NCBI GenBank assembly: GCA_963726825.1
Contig: CAVSDT010000001.1
Location: forward strand, 310,001-374,000
From: DATLGB01 sp963726825
GTDB taxonomy: Bacteria > Actinomycetota > Thermoleophilia > Solirubrobacterales > Solirubrobacteraceae
Length of the DNA stretch: 64,000 nt
Direction: 5' to 3'
Part shown: positions 31,814 to 41,153 of the stretch, one piece after another
How the letters are laid out: each line of letters starts with the position of its first letter
Numbering within the stretch: the stretch's first letter is position 1
Made by a program: the position numbers and the translations under genes
The notes under the pieces: model-generated
Told to the model about the DNA's origin: nothing
Databases searched by the model: none
What the model saw: the letters and a program-made list of their open reading frames with translations, nothing else

Positions 31814-33184
31814 GTGAGCACCGACACCCTGACCGTCCTCGAGCCGGCGACCGCCGAGACGCTCGTGGAGGTCCCCCGCGCGGGGATCGAGGAGACCGAC
31901 GCCGCAGTCGCGCGCGCCAAGGCGGCCCTGCCCGCCTGGCGCGCGGTGAGCCCGACCGACCGGGCGAAGCTCCTGGCGCGCATCGCGGCCGCGATCGAGG
32001 GTGACCTCGAGCGGCTGGCGACGCTCGAGGCGCGCAACGCGGGCAAGCCGATCGCCAACGCCCGCGGGGAGATCGGCATGGCCGCCGACACGTTCCGCTA
32101 CTACGCCGGGGCGCCGGAGCGGCTCCTCGGCGACACGATCCCCGTGGCGGGTGGCGTCGCGATGACGTTCCGCGAGCCGCTCGGCGTCGTCGGCCTGATC
32201 ACGCCGTGGAACTTCCCGCTCGCGATCGCGTGCTGGAAGATGGCGCCGGCGCTGGCCGCGGGCAACACCGTCGTGCTCAAGCCGGCCGAGCTGACGCCGC
32301 TGACGTCTTTGGCCTTCGAGCGCCTGGCCGTCGAGGCGGGCCTGCCCGAGGGCGTGGTCAACGTCGTCGCCGGGCCGGGCTCCACCTGCGGCAACCGGCT
32401 CGTCGAGCATCCCGACGTCGCGAAGGTCGCCTTCACGGGCTCGACGGAGGTCGGCCGCCGGATCGCGGCGGGCGCCGCGGCGACGATCAAGCGGGTCACG
32501 CTCGAGCTCGGCGGCAAGTCGGCCAACGTCGTGTTCGCCGACGCCGACATCGAGGCGGCTGCCGCAGCGGCGCCGATGGCCGTCTTCGACAACAACGGCC
32601 AGGACTGCTGCGCGCGTTCGCGCATCCTCGTCGAGCGCTCGGCGCTGGACGCGTTCATGGCTGCCCTCGAACCGCACGTGACGTCGATCCGGGTCGGCGA
32701 CCCGCTCGATCCGGCGTCGGAGATGGGGCCGCTGATCTCCGCGCAGCAGCGCGATCGCGTCGCGTCGTTCGTGCCCGAGGGGGCGCCCGTCGCGATCCGC
32801 GGCACGGCGCCGGACGGCCCCGGCTTCTGGTTCCCGCCGACCGTGCTGTGCCCCGTAGAGCGCGACGACCGCGCCGTCACGGAGGAGATCTTCGGGCCGG
32901 TCGTGGCCGTGCTCCCGTTCGACGACGAGGCCGACGCGGTGGCGATGGCCAACGACTCGATCTACGGCCTCTCGGGCTCGGTGTGGACGCGCGACGGGGC
33001 CAAGGGCATGCGCGTGTCCCGCGCCCTCGAGAGCGGCAACCTCTCGATCAACTCGAACTCGTCCGTGCGGGTGACCACCCCGTTCGGCGGCTTCAAGCAG
33101 TCGGGGGTCGGACGCGAGCTCGGCCCCCACGCGACGGACCACTACACGGAGGTCAAGACGATCTTCATGGCGACGGAGGGCTGA
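31814..33184 (+). CDS. NAD(P)-dependent aldehyde dehydrogenase
   Basis: 456 aa from GTG 31814. ALDH superfamily motifs: TPWNFPLAIACWKMAPALAAGN, KPAELTPLTS, FTGSTEVGRRI, catalytic Glu in LELGGKSANVVF and catalytic Cys in NNGQDCCARSR, then EEIFGPVVAVLPF and PFGGFKQSGVGRELG near the C-terminus. It likely oxidises an aminoaldehyde, such as a gamma-glutamyl- or betaine-type aldehyde, to the acid, given its neighbours (inference). It follows the permease by 10 nt and precedes the SDR by 3 nt, so one operon. Confidence 0.9.
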   Translation: MSTDTLTVLEPATAETLVEVPRAGIEETDAAVARAKAALPAWRAVSPTDRAKLLARIAAAIEGDLERLATLEARNAGKPIANARGEIGMAADTFRYYAGAPERLLGDTIPVAGGVAMTFREPLGVVGLITPWNFPLAIACWKMAPALAAGNTVVLKPAELTPLTSLAFERLAVEAGLPEGVVNVVAGPGSTCGNRLVEHPDVAKVAFTGSTEVGRRIAAGAAATIKRVTLELGGKSANVVFADADIEAAAAAAPMAVFDNNGQDCCARSRILVERSALDAFMAALEPHVTSIRVGDPLDPASEMGPLISAQQRDRVASFVPEGAPVAIRGTAPDGPGFWFPPTVLCPVERDDRAVTEEIFGPVVAVLPFDDEADAVAMANDSIYGLSGSVWTRDGAKGMRVSRALESGNLSINSNSSVRVTTPFGGFKQSGVGRELGPHATDHYTEVKTIFMATEG

Positions 33185-33187
33185 CGG

Positions 33188-33955
33188 ATGGCAGGCAGGC
33201 TGGACGGCAAGGTCGCCGTCATCACGGGGGCCGCGAGCGGCATCGGCGCCGAGACCGCGCGGCTGTTCGGCGCCGAGGGCGCGACGGTCGTCGGGGTCGA
33301 CCTCTCCGAGTCCGGCGTGGTCGGGGACTTCGCGATCGCCGCGGACGTCGCGGACGAGGAGTCGGTCGTCGACCTGTACGTGCGGGCGCGGGAGAAGTTC
33401 GGCCACATCGACGTGCTGTTCAACAACGCGGGGATCAACCCGACCGACGACGGGTCGGTGCTCGACACGCCGCTGGACGCGTGGCAGCGGGTGCAGGACG
33501 TCAACGTGCGCTCCGTCTTTTTGTGCTGCAAGCACGGGATCCCGCACCTGCTCGAGAACGCGGGGCCGCAGAAGGGCTCGGTGATCAACACCGCGTCGTT
33601 CGTGGCGGTCATGGGCGCGGCGACCTCGCAGATCTCCTACACGGCGTCGAAGGGCGCCGTGCTCGCGATGTCGCGCGAGATGGGCGTCCAGTTCGGCCGC
33701 CAGGGCGTGCGCGTGAACGCGCTGTGCCCCGGTCCGGTGGACACGCCGCTGCTCCAGGAGCTGTTCCTGTCGGACCCGGCGAAGGCGGCGCGCCGGCTGG
33801 TGCACCTCCCGATGGGGCGCTTCGCCGAGTCGCACGAGATCGCCAAGGCCGCGCTGTTCCTCGCCTCCGACGACTCCTCCTACATGACCGCGAGCACCTT
33901 CCTCGTCGACGGCGGCCTGTCCGGGGCCTACGTCACCGCGCAGGTCATGGAGTAG
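33188..33955 (+). CDS. SDR family oxidoreductase
   Basis: 255 aa. TGAASGIG cofactor motif, VGVDLSES after strand 2 (NAD-type acidic residue), NNAGINP, catalytic Ser in NTASFVAVM, YTASK, and CPGPVDTPLLQ in the substrate loop; C-terminal TASTFLVDGG. Within the amine operon it may oxidise an amino alcohol to the aldehyde used by the neighbouring aldehyde dehydrogenase (inference). ATG start 3 nt after the ALDH stop, and the FAD/GcvT gene begins 10 nt after its own stop. Confidence 0.9.
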   Translation: MAGRLDGKVAVITGAASGIGAETARLFGAEGATVVGVDLSESGVVGDFAIAADVADEESVVDLYVRAREKFGHIDVLFNNAGINPTDDGSVLDTPLDAWQRVQDVNVRSVFLCCKHGIPHLLENAGPQKGSVINTASFVAVMGAATSQISYTASKGAVLAMSREMGVQFGRQGVRVNALCPGPVDTPLLQELFLSDPAKAARRLVHLPMGRFAESHEIAKAALFLASDDSSYMTASTFLVDGGLSGAYVTAQVME

Positions 33956-33965
33956 CCCCGCAGCG

Positions 33966-36389
33966 ATGAACGACGCGCTTCCCGCCCGTGCCCGTGCCGT
34001 CGTGATCGGCGGCGGCGTGGGCGGCTCGAGCGTCGCCTACCACCTCGCCAGGCTCGGGTGGGGCGACGTCGTCCTGCTCGAGCGCCACGCCCTCACGGAG
34101 GGCACGACGTGGCACTCGGCCGGGTTCGTCGGCCAGCTGCGCTCGTCGATCTCGCAGACGCGGATGATCATGTACTCCGCGTCGCTCTACGACGAGCTCG
34201 AGCGGCTCACGGGTCGCGACCCCGGCTGGCACGGCGTCGGCGGCCTGCGCCTGGCGATGACGCCCGAGCGCGAGGAGGAGCTCGCGCGCTCGGCGGGCTC
34301 CGCGACGACCTACGGCCTCGAGCTCGACCTGCTCTCCGGGGAGGAGACGCAGGCCATGCTCCCCCTGCTCGACGTCACCGGCGTGCGGGCCGCGGCCTGG
34401 CTGCCGGGCGACGGCTACCTGGACCCGGAGGCGCTCGGCCTCACGCTGGCGGCGGGCGCGCGCGAGCACGGCGTGGCGATCCACGAGCACACCACCGTCA
34501 CCGCCATCACGACGACCGGGGGCCGTGCGACGGGCGTGCAGACCGATCGTGGGTCGATCGAGGCGGAGGTCGTCGTGGTCTGCGCGGGCGCTGCCTCCCG
34601 CGCGGTCGCGGCGCTCGGCGGGGCGACCGTCCCCGTCGTGCCGATGCGCCACCAGTACGTCGTCACCGAGCCGCTCGACGTCCCCGCCGACACGCCCACC
34701 GTGCGCGACCCCGATCGCATCACCTACTACCGGCCCGAGGCGTCCGGCGGATGGCTCGTCGGCGGCTACTCGCGCGCTCCCAAGCCCGTCGACGCGCTCG
34801 ACCCCCTGACCGCCCCGCGCCACCTGTTCGACCCCGACCCGGATCCGTTCACGGAGTCCTGGGAGGGCGCGCAGGAGCGGGTTCCGGCCCTGCGCGACGC
34901 CGAGTGGGCGAAGGTCGTCAACGGCGTCGAGGCCTTCACGCCCGACGGCGAGTTCTGCCTCGGCGAGACGGAGGTCGACGGCCTGTGGGTCGCGGCGGGC
35001 TTCTGCGTCCACGGCCTCGCCGGCGCCGGCGGCGTGGGCAAGGTGATGGCCGAGTGGATCACCGACGGCCGCCCGGAGTGGGACGTCGCCGCGATGGACG
35101 TCCGCCGCTTCGGCGCCCACCACCGCTCGCGCGCGTTCGCTCGCACCCGCGCGCTGGACGCCTACTCGCGCTACTACGACGTCGTCTACCCCGGCGAGGA
35201 GCACGACGCCGGCCGGCCGCTGCGCCGCTCCCCCGCCTTCGCGCGCCTCGACGCGCTCGGCGCCGCCTGGGGCGAGAAGAGCGCCTGGGAGCGCCCGAAC
35301 TGGATCGGGGCCAACGCCGCGCGGGGGGACGAGGCCCTGCGACCGCGCGGCTGGGCCGGGCGCAACTGGTCGCCCGCGATCGGCGCCGAGTGCGCGGCCA
35401 CCCGCGACGCGGTCGCCCTGTTCGACCAGTCGAGCTTCGCCAAGCTCGACGTCGAGGGCCCCGGCGCGACCGCGGCCCTGCAGCGCCTGTGCGCCAACGA
35501 CATCGACAAGCCGCACGGAACCGCGGTCTACACGCAGCTGCTCAACGCCAGGGGCGGGATCGAGGCCGACCTCACCGTCACCCGCGTCGGCGACGAGCGC
35601 TACCGCGTCGTGACGGGCACCGCGTTCGGGCGCCGCGACGGGGACTGGATCCGCCGCGGCCTGCCCGCCGGCGTGCGCCTGACGGACATGACAAGCGCCC
35701 GCGCGTGCTTCTGCCTCTGGGGCCCGCGGGCCCGGGACGTGCTGCAGCCGCTCACCGACGCGGACCTCTCGCACGCCGCGTTCGGCTTCCTCCGCGCCCG
35801 CGAGATCAGCGTCGGCGCGGTCCCCGTCCTCGCCCAGCGCATCACGTTCGTCGGCGAGCTCGGGTGGGAGCTGTACTGCCCCGCGGAGTACGGCGCCGCC
35901 CTGTGGGACCTCGTGTGGGACGCGGGCGCCGAGCACGGGATCGTCGCCGGCGGCTACCGCGCGATCGACTCGATGCGGCTCGAGAAGGGCTACCGCGTCT
36001 GGGGTGCCGACATCGACGCGGTCACGACGCCGGACGAGGCGGGCCTGTCGTTCGCCGTCGCGTGGGACACCGACTTCGTCGGCCGCGACGCGCTGCAGGC
36101 CGTGCGCGATGCGGGGGGTCCCGAGACCCGCCTGCGCTGCCTCGTCCTCGACGATCCGCTCGCGGTCTGCCTCGGCAACGAGCCGGTGCGCCTGGACGGA
36201 GACCCGGTCGGTCGCGTGACCTCCGGCGGCTACGGCCACCGGGTGCAGGAGAGCATCGCCTACGCGCTGCTGCCGGCCGCCGTCGACGTCGGCGCCCGCG
36301 TGGCCGTCGACGTCTTCGGCGCCCGCGTCGGCGCCACCGTCAGCGCCGAGCCACGCTATGACCCGAAGCTGGAGCGCGCGCGGGCGTGA
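33966..36389 (+). CDS. Dimethylglycine/sarcosine dehydrogenase-like FAD + GcvT protein
   Basis: 807 aa. N-terminal DAO domain: VIGGGVGGSSVAYHLA at 13-28 and TTWHSAGFVGQLRSS, where His50 is the expected covalent FAD-binding residue. A FAO_M linker lies about 380-440. The C-terminal GcvT aminomethyltransferase domain (about 440-800) has LFDQSSFAKLDVEGPGA, GIEADLTVTRV, GELGWELYCPAEY and KGYRVWGADID, which bind tetrahydrofolate. Such enzymes oxidatively demethylate glycine derivatives and hand the one-carbon unit to folate. The substrate could be sarcosine, dimethylglycine or another N-methyl amine. Its stop overlaps the next gene by 4 nt. Confidence 0.88.
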   Translation: MNDALPARARAVVIGGGVGGSSVAYHLARLGWGDVVLLERHALTEGTTWHSAGFVGQLRSSISQTRMIMYSASLYDELERLTGRDPGWHGVGGLRLAMTPEREEELARSAGSATTYGLELDLLSGEETQAMLPLLDVTGVRAAAWLPGDGYLDPEALGLTLAAGAREHGVAIHEHTTVTAITTTGGRATGVQTDRGSIEAEVVVVCAGAASRAVAALGGATVPVVPMRHQYVVTEPLDVPADTPTVRDPDRITYYRPEASGGWLVGGYSRAPKPVDALDPLTAPRHLFDPDPDPFTESWEGAQERVPALRDAEWAKVVNGVEAFTPDGEFCLGETEVDGLWVAAGFCVHGLAGAGGVGKVMAEWITDGRPEWDVAAMDVRRFGAHHRSRAFARTRALDAYSRYYDVVYPGEEHDAGRPLRRSPAFARLDALGAAWGEKSAWERPNWIGANAARGDEALRPRGWAGRNWSPAIGAECAATRDAVALFDQSSFAKLDVEGPGATAALQRLCANDIDKPHGTAVYTQLLNARGGIEADLTVTRVGDERYRVVTGTAFGRRDGDWIRRGLPAGVRLTDMTSARACFCLWGPRARDVLQPLTDADLSHAAFGFLRAREISVGAVPVLAQRITFVGELGWELYCPAEYGAALWDLVWDAGAEHGIVAGGYRAIDSMRLEKGYRVWGADIDAVTTPDEAGLSFAVAWDTDFVGRDALQAVRDAGGPETRLRCLVLDDPLAVCLGNEPVRLDGDPVGRVTSGGYGHRVQESIAYALLPAAVDVGARVAVDVFGARVGATVSAEPRYDPKLERARA

Positions 36390-37279
36390 TCGACCCCGCG
36401 GTCCTGGCCGCCGTGCCCGGTGTGGTCGAGGCGATCGAGCCGCTTCCCGGCGGGCTGACCAACGACAACCGCAAGGTCACCACCGACGCGGGCTGCTTCG
36501 TCCTGCGCCGCTGGTCGCAGGACAGTGGCCTCCTCGCGATCGACCGCGACCACGAGCAGGCCAACTCCGCGCGTGCCGCGGCCACCGGCGTCGGTCCCGA
36601 GCTCGTCGCCTACCTCCCCGAGCATCGCGCGATGGTCTTCGAGTTCCTCGACGGGCCCACCCTGAGCGCGGAGGACCTGCGCACGGGCGCGCACACGACG
36701 CGGGTCGCGCACGCGTGCCGCACCCTGCACGGCGGCGAGCGCTTCGAGGGCGACTTCGACATGTTCGCCGTCCAGCGGCGCTACCGCGAGCTCGTGCGCG
36801 AGCGCGGCTTGCGCCTGCCCGACCGCTACGACGAGTTCGCCCCGCAGGTCGAGGCGATCCGCGCGGCCTTCGCCGACCGCCCGGAGCCGACCGTCCCCTG
36901 CAACAACGACCTCCTTGCCGAGAACTTCATCCTCCAAGGCGACCGCGTGCGGATCATCGACTACGAGTACGGCGGCAACAACGAGGCGTCCTTCGAGCTC
37001 GGCAACGTCTGGAGCGAGTCCGTCCTCACCCTCGCCGACCTCGACGCCCTGCTCGTCGCCTACTGGGGCGAGCGCCTGCGTCACAAGCTGGCCCGCGCGC
37101 GCCTGTGGGGCCTGATGAGCAAGTACGGCTGGACCCTGTGGGCCTCGATCCAGGACGGCGTCTCGACCATCGACTTCGACTTCTGGGCCTGGGGGATGGA
37201 GAAGCACGAGCGCGCCGTCGCCGAGTTCGACGACCCCGGCTTCGACGCGCTCCTCGACGAGGCCCGCCGGGCGGACTGA
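36386..37279 (+). CDS. Choline/ethanolamine kinase-like phosphotransferase
   Basis: 297 aa from GTG 36386 (GTGA overlap with the FAD/GcvT gene). Aminoglycoside phosphotransferase/choline kinase fold: LPGGLTNDNRKV nucleotide loop, CFVLRRW with the Lys/Arg region, FEFLDGPTLS hinge, catalytic loop CNNDLLAENFI (Asn replaces the usual His of HxDLxxxN) and the metal-binding IIDYEYGGNNEASFELGN. It resembles the bacterial choline-kinase-like proteins often encoded with methylated-amine catabolism genes. The substrate may be an amino alcohol. Last gene of the amine operon; it abuts the convergent secreted-protein gene with no gap. Confidence 0.85.
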   Translation: MIDPAVLAAVPGVVEAIEPLPGGLTNDNRKVTTDAGCFVLRRWSQDSGLLAIDRDHEQANSARAAATGVGPELVAYLPEHRAMVFEFLDGPTLSAEDLRTGAHTTRVAHACRTLHGGERFEGDFDMFAVQRRYRELVRERGLRLPDRYDEFAPQVEAIRAAFADRPEPTVPCNNDLLAENFILQGDRVRIIDYEYGGNNEASFELGNVWSESVLTLADLDALLVAYWGERLRHKLARARLWGLMSKYGWTLWASIQDGVSTIDFDFWAWGMEKHERAVAEFDDPGFDALLDEARRAD

Positions 37280-37915
37280 CTAGCCGCGCCCGTAGGGGTC
37301 GACGTAGACGTCGTCGATCTGGGCTGCGCCGCTGACGGCGGTGAAGCGGAACTGCACCGGGGCGGCCTCGCCGACGGTCCAGGGGACGTCGATGGCGAGG
37401 TTGGGCGACGGGGCCCAGCCGCTCTCGGGCCGGAAGGACGAAGCGTCGCGGGCCTGCACGGCGCCGGTGTCGTCCAGGAACAGGACCTCCGCCTTGAGCG
37501 CCGGCCGGCTCGTGCCGCGCCGGGAGGCGCCGCGCGCGAACAGCCGGAAGTGCGGGTAGGTCTCGTCGATGCACATCGGCGCGCTCGTGGCGACCGCGCC
37601 GGGCGGCAGGGCCAGCGAGTTCACGCCCGGTGCCCCGATGTCGAAGGGCTGGTTGCCGTCGACGACGGCGGCGCCGCCGGAGAGCTGCCAGCCGTCGGCC
37701 TCGAAGTCACCGGCGGGGGCCAGCGCGTAGTCGGCGGCGTCGTCCCAGGCGATGAAGGGGTTCGTGAGCGCGTGCTCGACGACGCACCCCTCGGGGTTGA
37801 CCGGCGCAGCGTGGGCGGCGGGCGCCGCGACGGCGGTCACCGTGGCGGCGGCGACGGCTGCAGCGGCGGCAAGCAGACGGCGACCGCGCGGGCGGACGGG
37901 GATGACGGGCGGCAT
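37280..37915 (-). CDS. Secreted hypothetical protein, probable carbohydrate-binding-like fold
   Basis: 211 aa from ATG 37915, with an excellent SD (GGAGGT). Signal peptide at about 1-37 (RRLLAAAAAVAAATVTAVAAPAAHA). The mature part is beta-rich: CVVEHALTNPFIAWDDAADYALAPAGDFE, LPPGAVATSAPMCIDETYPHFRLFARG and ending IDDVYVDPYGRG. The FEADGW and AAQIDDVYVDPY blocks resemble jelly-roll or carbohydrate-binding surface proteins common in Solirubrobacterales, but no named family is certain. Two Cys may pair. It faces away from the GGDEF-EAL gene. Confidence 0.72.
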   Translation of the reverse strand: MPPVIPVRPRGRRLLAAAAAVAAATVTAVAAPAAHAAPVNPEGCVVEHALTNPFIAWDDAADYALAPAGDFEADGWQLSGGAAVVDGNQPFDIGAPGVNSLALPPGAVATSAPMCIDETYPHFRLFARGASRRGTSRPALKAEVLFLDDTGAVQARDASSFRPESGWAPSPNLAIDVPWTVGEAAPVQFRFTAVSGAAQIDDVYVDPYGRG

Positions 37916-38111
37916 GGGACCTCCGAAGGGGCGATGGGGCGGGGCGGGGACGGCGGACTGCTGGGGTGGTCCTCCATCGGTCACGGGGTCCTCGCAGGAT
38001 GATCGGGGGCCTCGGCGCGTGGACACATGGGCCGTCGCCGGCCGTCCTCGACCGACGCAGACCGCGTCCGGTTGCTCAAGTTCGCGGCTGGGGCACCGAC
38101 ACCCGAAGTGG

Positions 38112-41063
38112 ATGGTTGACGACCCGGTCCATTCCGCACGCAGCATCGAGGACCTCGCCGAGGGGGCCCGCAAGCGCCGCGCGACGCCCCGCACGGAGCG
38201 GCGAGAGCTCGCGACGGAGTCGATCGCCGCCACGACGTTCCTCGTGCTCGCGGCCGTGCTGTTCGCCGCCTTCGACGGGGCGTCGGCCGAGCTCGGCGTC
38301 GCCGCGCTGCTGTGCGCGGTGGGCGCCGTCCTCGTCGGGATCGAGTTCGAGGTCGGCGAGGGCGGGACGCGCCCGCTGCAGCTCGTGCTCCCCGCGATGC
38401 TCGTGCTGCTGCCCGCCGGGGCCGTCCCGCTCGTGCTCGGCGCCGCCTTCGTCCTCCCCCGCGCGGCACTGGCGCTCGCGCGCCGCGGCCCGGCGCACCG
38501 GATCGTCTCCTCGTGCGCCGACGCCCTCTTCTGCCTCGCGCCCGTGCTCGTCGTCGGGCTGCTCGGGCTGCCCGGCGACGTCACGGCCGGCGTGCTCGTC
38601 GTCACGGCCGCCACCGCCGGGCAGTTCGCGCTGGACTTCCTGGCCGGCGCGCTGCGCGTCCGCCTCGGCCCGGGCCTGCCGGTGCGGGTCCTGTACGCGC
38701 CGTTCGCCTGGGTGTGGCTCGTGGACCTGCTGCTGCTGCCAACCGGCCTGGCCGCCGCCGCGCTCGCCGACGGGCGGCCCCTGCTCGTGCTCGCCGTCCT
38801 CCCGCTCGCCGGGCTGCTCGCCGTCTTCGCCCGCGAGCGGCGCGGGCGCATCGACAACGCCGTCGCGCTGCAGCATGCGGCCCAGGCCGGGAAGGCCCGG
38901 CTGCAGTCGATCGTGCGCAACGCGTCGGACCTGATCGCGATCGTCACGCCCTCCGGCCACCTCGAGACGCTGATCGGTGCCGTGGACCCGGTGTTCGGCG
39001 CCGACCCCTCCGCCGCGGAGGGCAGCGCCCTGGCCGACCACGTCCACCCCGACGACGCCGCCGGCGTCGCCGCGTGGCTGGCCGCCGCCGCCGCGAAGCC
39101 CCTCGCGCACTCGCTCGAGGCCGAGTGGCGCCTGCGTCACGACGACGGCACGTTCCACCACGTCTCGGCCGTGGCCACCAACCTGCTCGAGGACCCCGAC
39201 GTCGCCGGCCTGGTCCTGATCGCCCGCGACGTCGACGCGCGCAAGGCGTTCGAGGCGCAGCTGCGTCACCGCGCCTTCCACGACCCGCTCACCTCCCTGG
39301 CCAACCGCGCGCTGTTCTACGACCGCGTCGAGCACGCGATCGCCCGCGGTGAGCGCGAGGGCCGGCCCGTCGCGGTGCTCTACCTCGACCTCGACGACTT
39401 CAAGGCGGTCAACGACCGCGCGGGCCACGCCGCGGGCGACGAGCTGCTGATCGCCGTGGCCGGGCGGCTCGGAAGCGCGCTGCGCTCCGGCGACACGCCC
39501 GCGCGCCTGGGTGGGGACGAGTTCGGCATCCTGCTCGAGTCCGTCAACGGGCCCAACGAGGCGGTCACCACCGCGGAGCGGCTGCTCGCGACGCTCGCGG
39601 AGCCCTACGACGTCGGCGGCGACCGCGTCACCGTGTCGGCGTCCGTGGGCATCGCCCTGTCGGACGGCCTCGAGGCCGAGGTGGAGGAGCTGCTGCGCCG
39701 CGCCGACGTCGCGATGTACGCGGCCAAGGCCAACGGCAAGCGGCGCCTGGAGCTCTTCGCCCCCGCTCTCGACGTCGCCGATCCGCGCAGCGGCGAGGGC
39801 CGGCCGATGTGGTTCCAGACCGCGGCGGCCCAGCGCGAGGAGGTCGTCTCGATGCTCGAGGACGAGCACGCGCTGACGATGGTCTTCCAGCCGCTCGTGG
39901 ACCTGCGCACCGGCCGGGTCGCCGGCTACGAGTCGCTCGCGCGCTTCAACGACGCGCTCGGTCGGCCCCCGAACGCGTGGTTCGCGCAGGCCCACCGCGT
40001 GGGCCTCGGCTACGAGCTCGAGGCGAAGGCGCTCGCAGCCGCCCTCGCGCACCGCGACCGGCCCGCCGGGACGTTCCTGACCGTCAACATCAGCCCGTCC
40101 GCGCTCCTGTCGGAGACGGTCGCGCAGATCCTCCCCGAGCGCCTCGACGGCATCGTGGTCGAGATCACCGAGAACGAGGCGATCGCCGACGACCCGGAGG
40201 TCGCGGCCGTGCTCGCGGCGATCCGCTCCCGCGGGGCGCTGCTCGCCGTCGACGACACCGGTTCGGGATACGCCGGCCTGCACCACATCATGCGGCTGTC
40301 CCCCGACGTGATCAAGCTCGACCGCTCGATGGTCGCGGGCGTCGCCCACGACCCCGTCAAGGGCGCCCTGATCGAGTCCTTCGTGCGCTACGCCCGCGAG
40401 ATCGACGCCGTGGTGTGCGCGGAGGGCATCGAGGAGATGGACGACCTCGCCCGGCTCGCCGACCTCGACGTCGCCCTCGGGCAGGGCTACGGCCTCGCCC
40501 GCCCGGGCGCGCCGTGGGCCGCCCCCGCGCCCGAGGCCGTCGCCGCCTGCCGCACGTCGTTCGACCGCACGCTGGCCGGGACACCCGACGGCCAGACCGA
40601 GCAGGGCACGACCGACGGCCGCCTCGAGCTGCTCACCGAGCTGCTGGCCCAGGCTCGGGAGGTCGCCGACGTCGAGCGCGCCCTGTCGACCGTGGCCGGC
40701 GAGCTGCACGCCGACGCGATCCGCCTCGTGACCCCGACCGCCACGCACGCCTGGCCGGCCGCGCTGACCGGGACCGCCGGCACGTGGACGGTCCCCAGCG
40801 TGCGTCAGAGCCTCGTCGGCGACGGGCGCGCCGCGCTGCTCGAGCGCCAGGCGGTGGCCGCGCTCGGCTACCGCTCGCGGCTGCAGATCCCGATCCGCTC
40901 CCGCGGCCGCACGCTCGGGACCCTGGAGGCGCTCGCCCTCGAGGAGCGGCCGTGGAGCCGCTTCGAGATCCGTCGCGCGCGCATCGCGGCCGCGGGCCTC
41001 GGCGCCGCGCTCGCGCACCTCGAGGCCGACGAGCTGCCACCCGCCTCCCTCCTGCCGGGCTAG
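38112..41063 (+). CDS. Membrane GGDEF-EAL cyclic-di-GMP protein with PAS and GAF
   Basis: 983 aa from ATG 38112. Residues about 35-240 hold roughly six to seven hydrophobic helices (a membrane sensory region). A PAS-like domain lies at about 265-375 and GGDEF at about 385-545 with intact LGGDEFGIL (about 466-474). The EAL domain (about 570-810) has GYESLARF in place of EAL (Glu and Leu kept), NISPS, EITENEA, DDTGSGYAGLHH and VCAEGIEEM. A C-terminal GAF-like segment ends at 983. All key residues look present in both catalytic domains, so synthesis and breakdown are possible. No SD is obvious. The 196-nt region upstream shows no clear promoter. Confidence 0.88.
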   Translation: MVDDPVHSARSIEDLAEGARKRRATPRTERRELATESIAATTFLVLAAVLFAAFDGASAELGVAALLCAVGAVLVGIEFEVGEGGTRPLQLVLPAMLVLLPAGAVPLVLGAAFVLPRAALALARRGPAHRIVSSCADALFCLAPVLVVGLLGLPGDVTAGVLVVTAATAGQFALDFLAGALRVRLGPGLPVRVLYAPFAWVWLVDLLLLPTGLAAAALADGRPLLVLAVLPLAGLLAVFARERRGRIDNAVALQHAAQAGKARLQSIVRNASDLIAIVTPSGHLETLIGAVDPVFGADPSAAEGSALADHVHPDDAAGVAAWLAAAAAKPLAHSLEAEWRLRHDDGTFHHVSAVATNLLEDPDVAGLVLIARDVDARKAFEAQLRHRAFHDPLTSLANRALFYDRVEHAIARGEREGRPVAVLYLDLDDFKAVNDRAGHAAGDELLIAVAGRLGSALRSGDTPARLGGDEFGILLESVNGPNEAVTTAERLLATLAEPYDVGGDRVTVSASVGIALSDGLEAEVEELLRRADVAMYAAKANGKRRLELFAPALDVADPRSGEGRPMWFQTAAAQREEVVSMLEDEHALTMVFQPLVDLRTGRVAGYESLARFNDALGRPPNAWFAQAHRVGLGYELEAKALAAALAHRDRPAGTFLTVNISPSALLSETVAQILPERLDGIVVEITENEAIADDPEVAAVLAAIRSRGALLAVDDTGSGYAGLHHIMRLSPDVIKLDRSMVAGVAHDPVKGALIESFVRYAREIDAVVCAEGIEEMDDLARLADLDVALGQGYGLARPGAPWAAPAPEAVAACRTSFDRTLAGTPDGQTEQGTTDGRLELLTELLAQAREVADVERALSTVAGELHADAIRLVTPTATHAWPAALTGTAGTWTVPSVRQSLVGDGRAALLERQAVAALGYRSRLQIPIRSRGRTLGTLEALALEERPWSRFEIRRARIAAAGLGAALAHLEADELPPASLLPG

Positions 41064-41141
41064 GCGCGCCGCGCCGTAGGGGACACGAGCCGACGCGGAC
41101 CACGCCGGTTCGGATTTAGGCGTCCTTTGCTTACGATCGGT

Positions 41142-41147
41142 TAGTCT
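41142..41147 (+). promoter_or_regulatory. Candidate -10 of leaderless TetR mRNA
   Basis: TAGTCT ends 6 nt before ATG 41154; the flanking 30 nt is the most AT-rich part of this gap. No consensus -35. Confidence 0.45.
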
Positions 41148-41153
41148 GCACCC

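Noticed and set aside
33945..36239. 764-codon open frame opposite the DMGDH/GcvT gene
   Set aside because: Shadow frame; the plus strand carries FAD and folate-binding motifs throughout.
37916..38111. Possible second c-di-GMP riboswitch before the GGDEF-EAL gene
   Set aside because: A GACGCAGACCGCGTCC segment looked similar, but the GCAAAGCC core and paired outer stem are missing.
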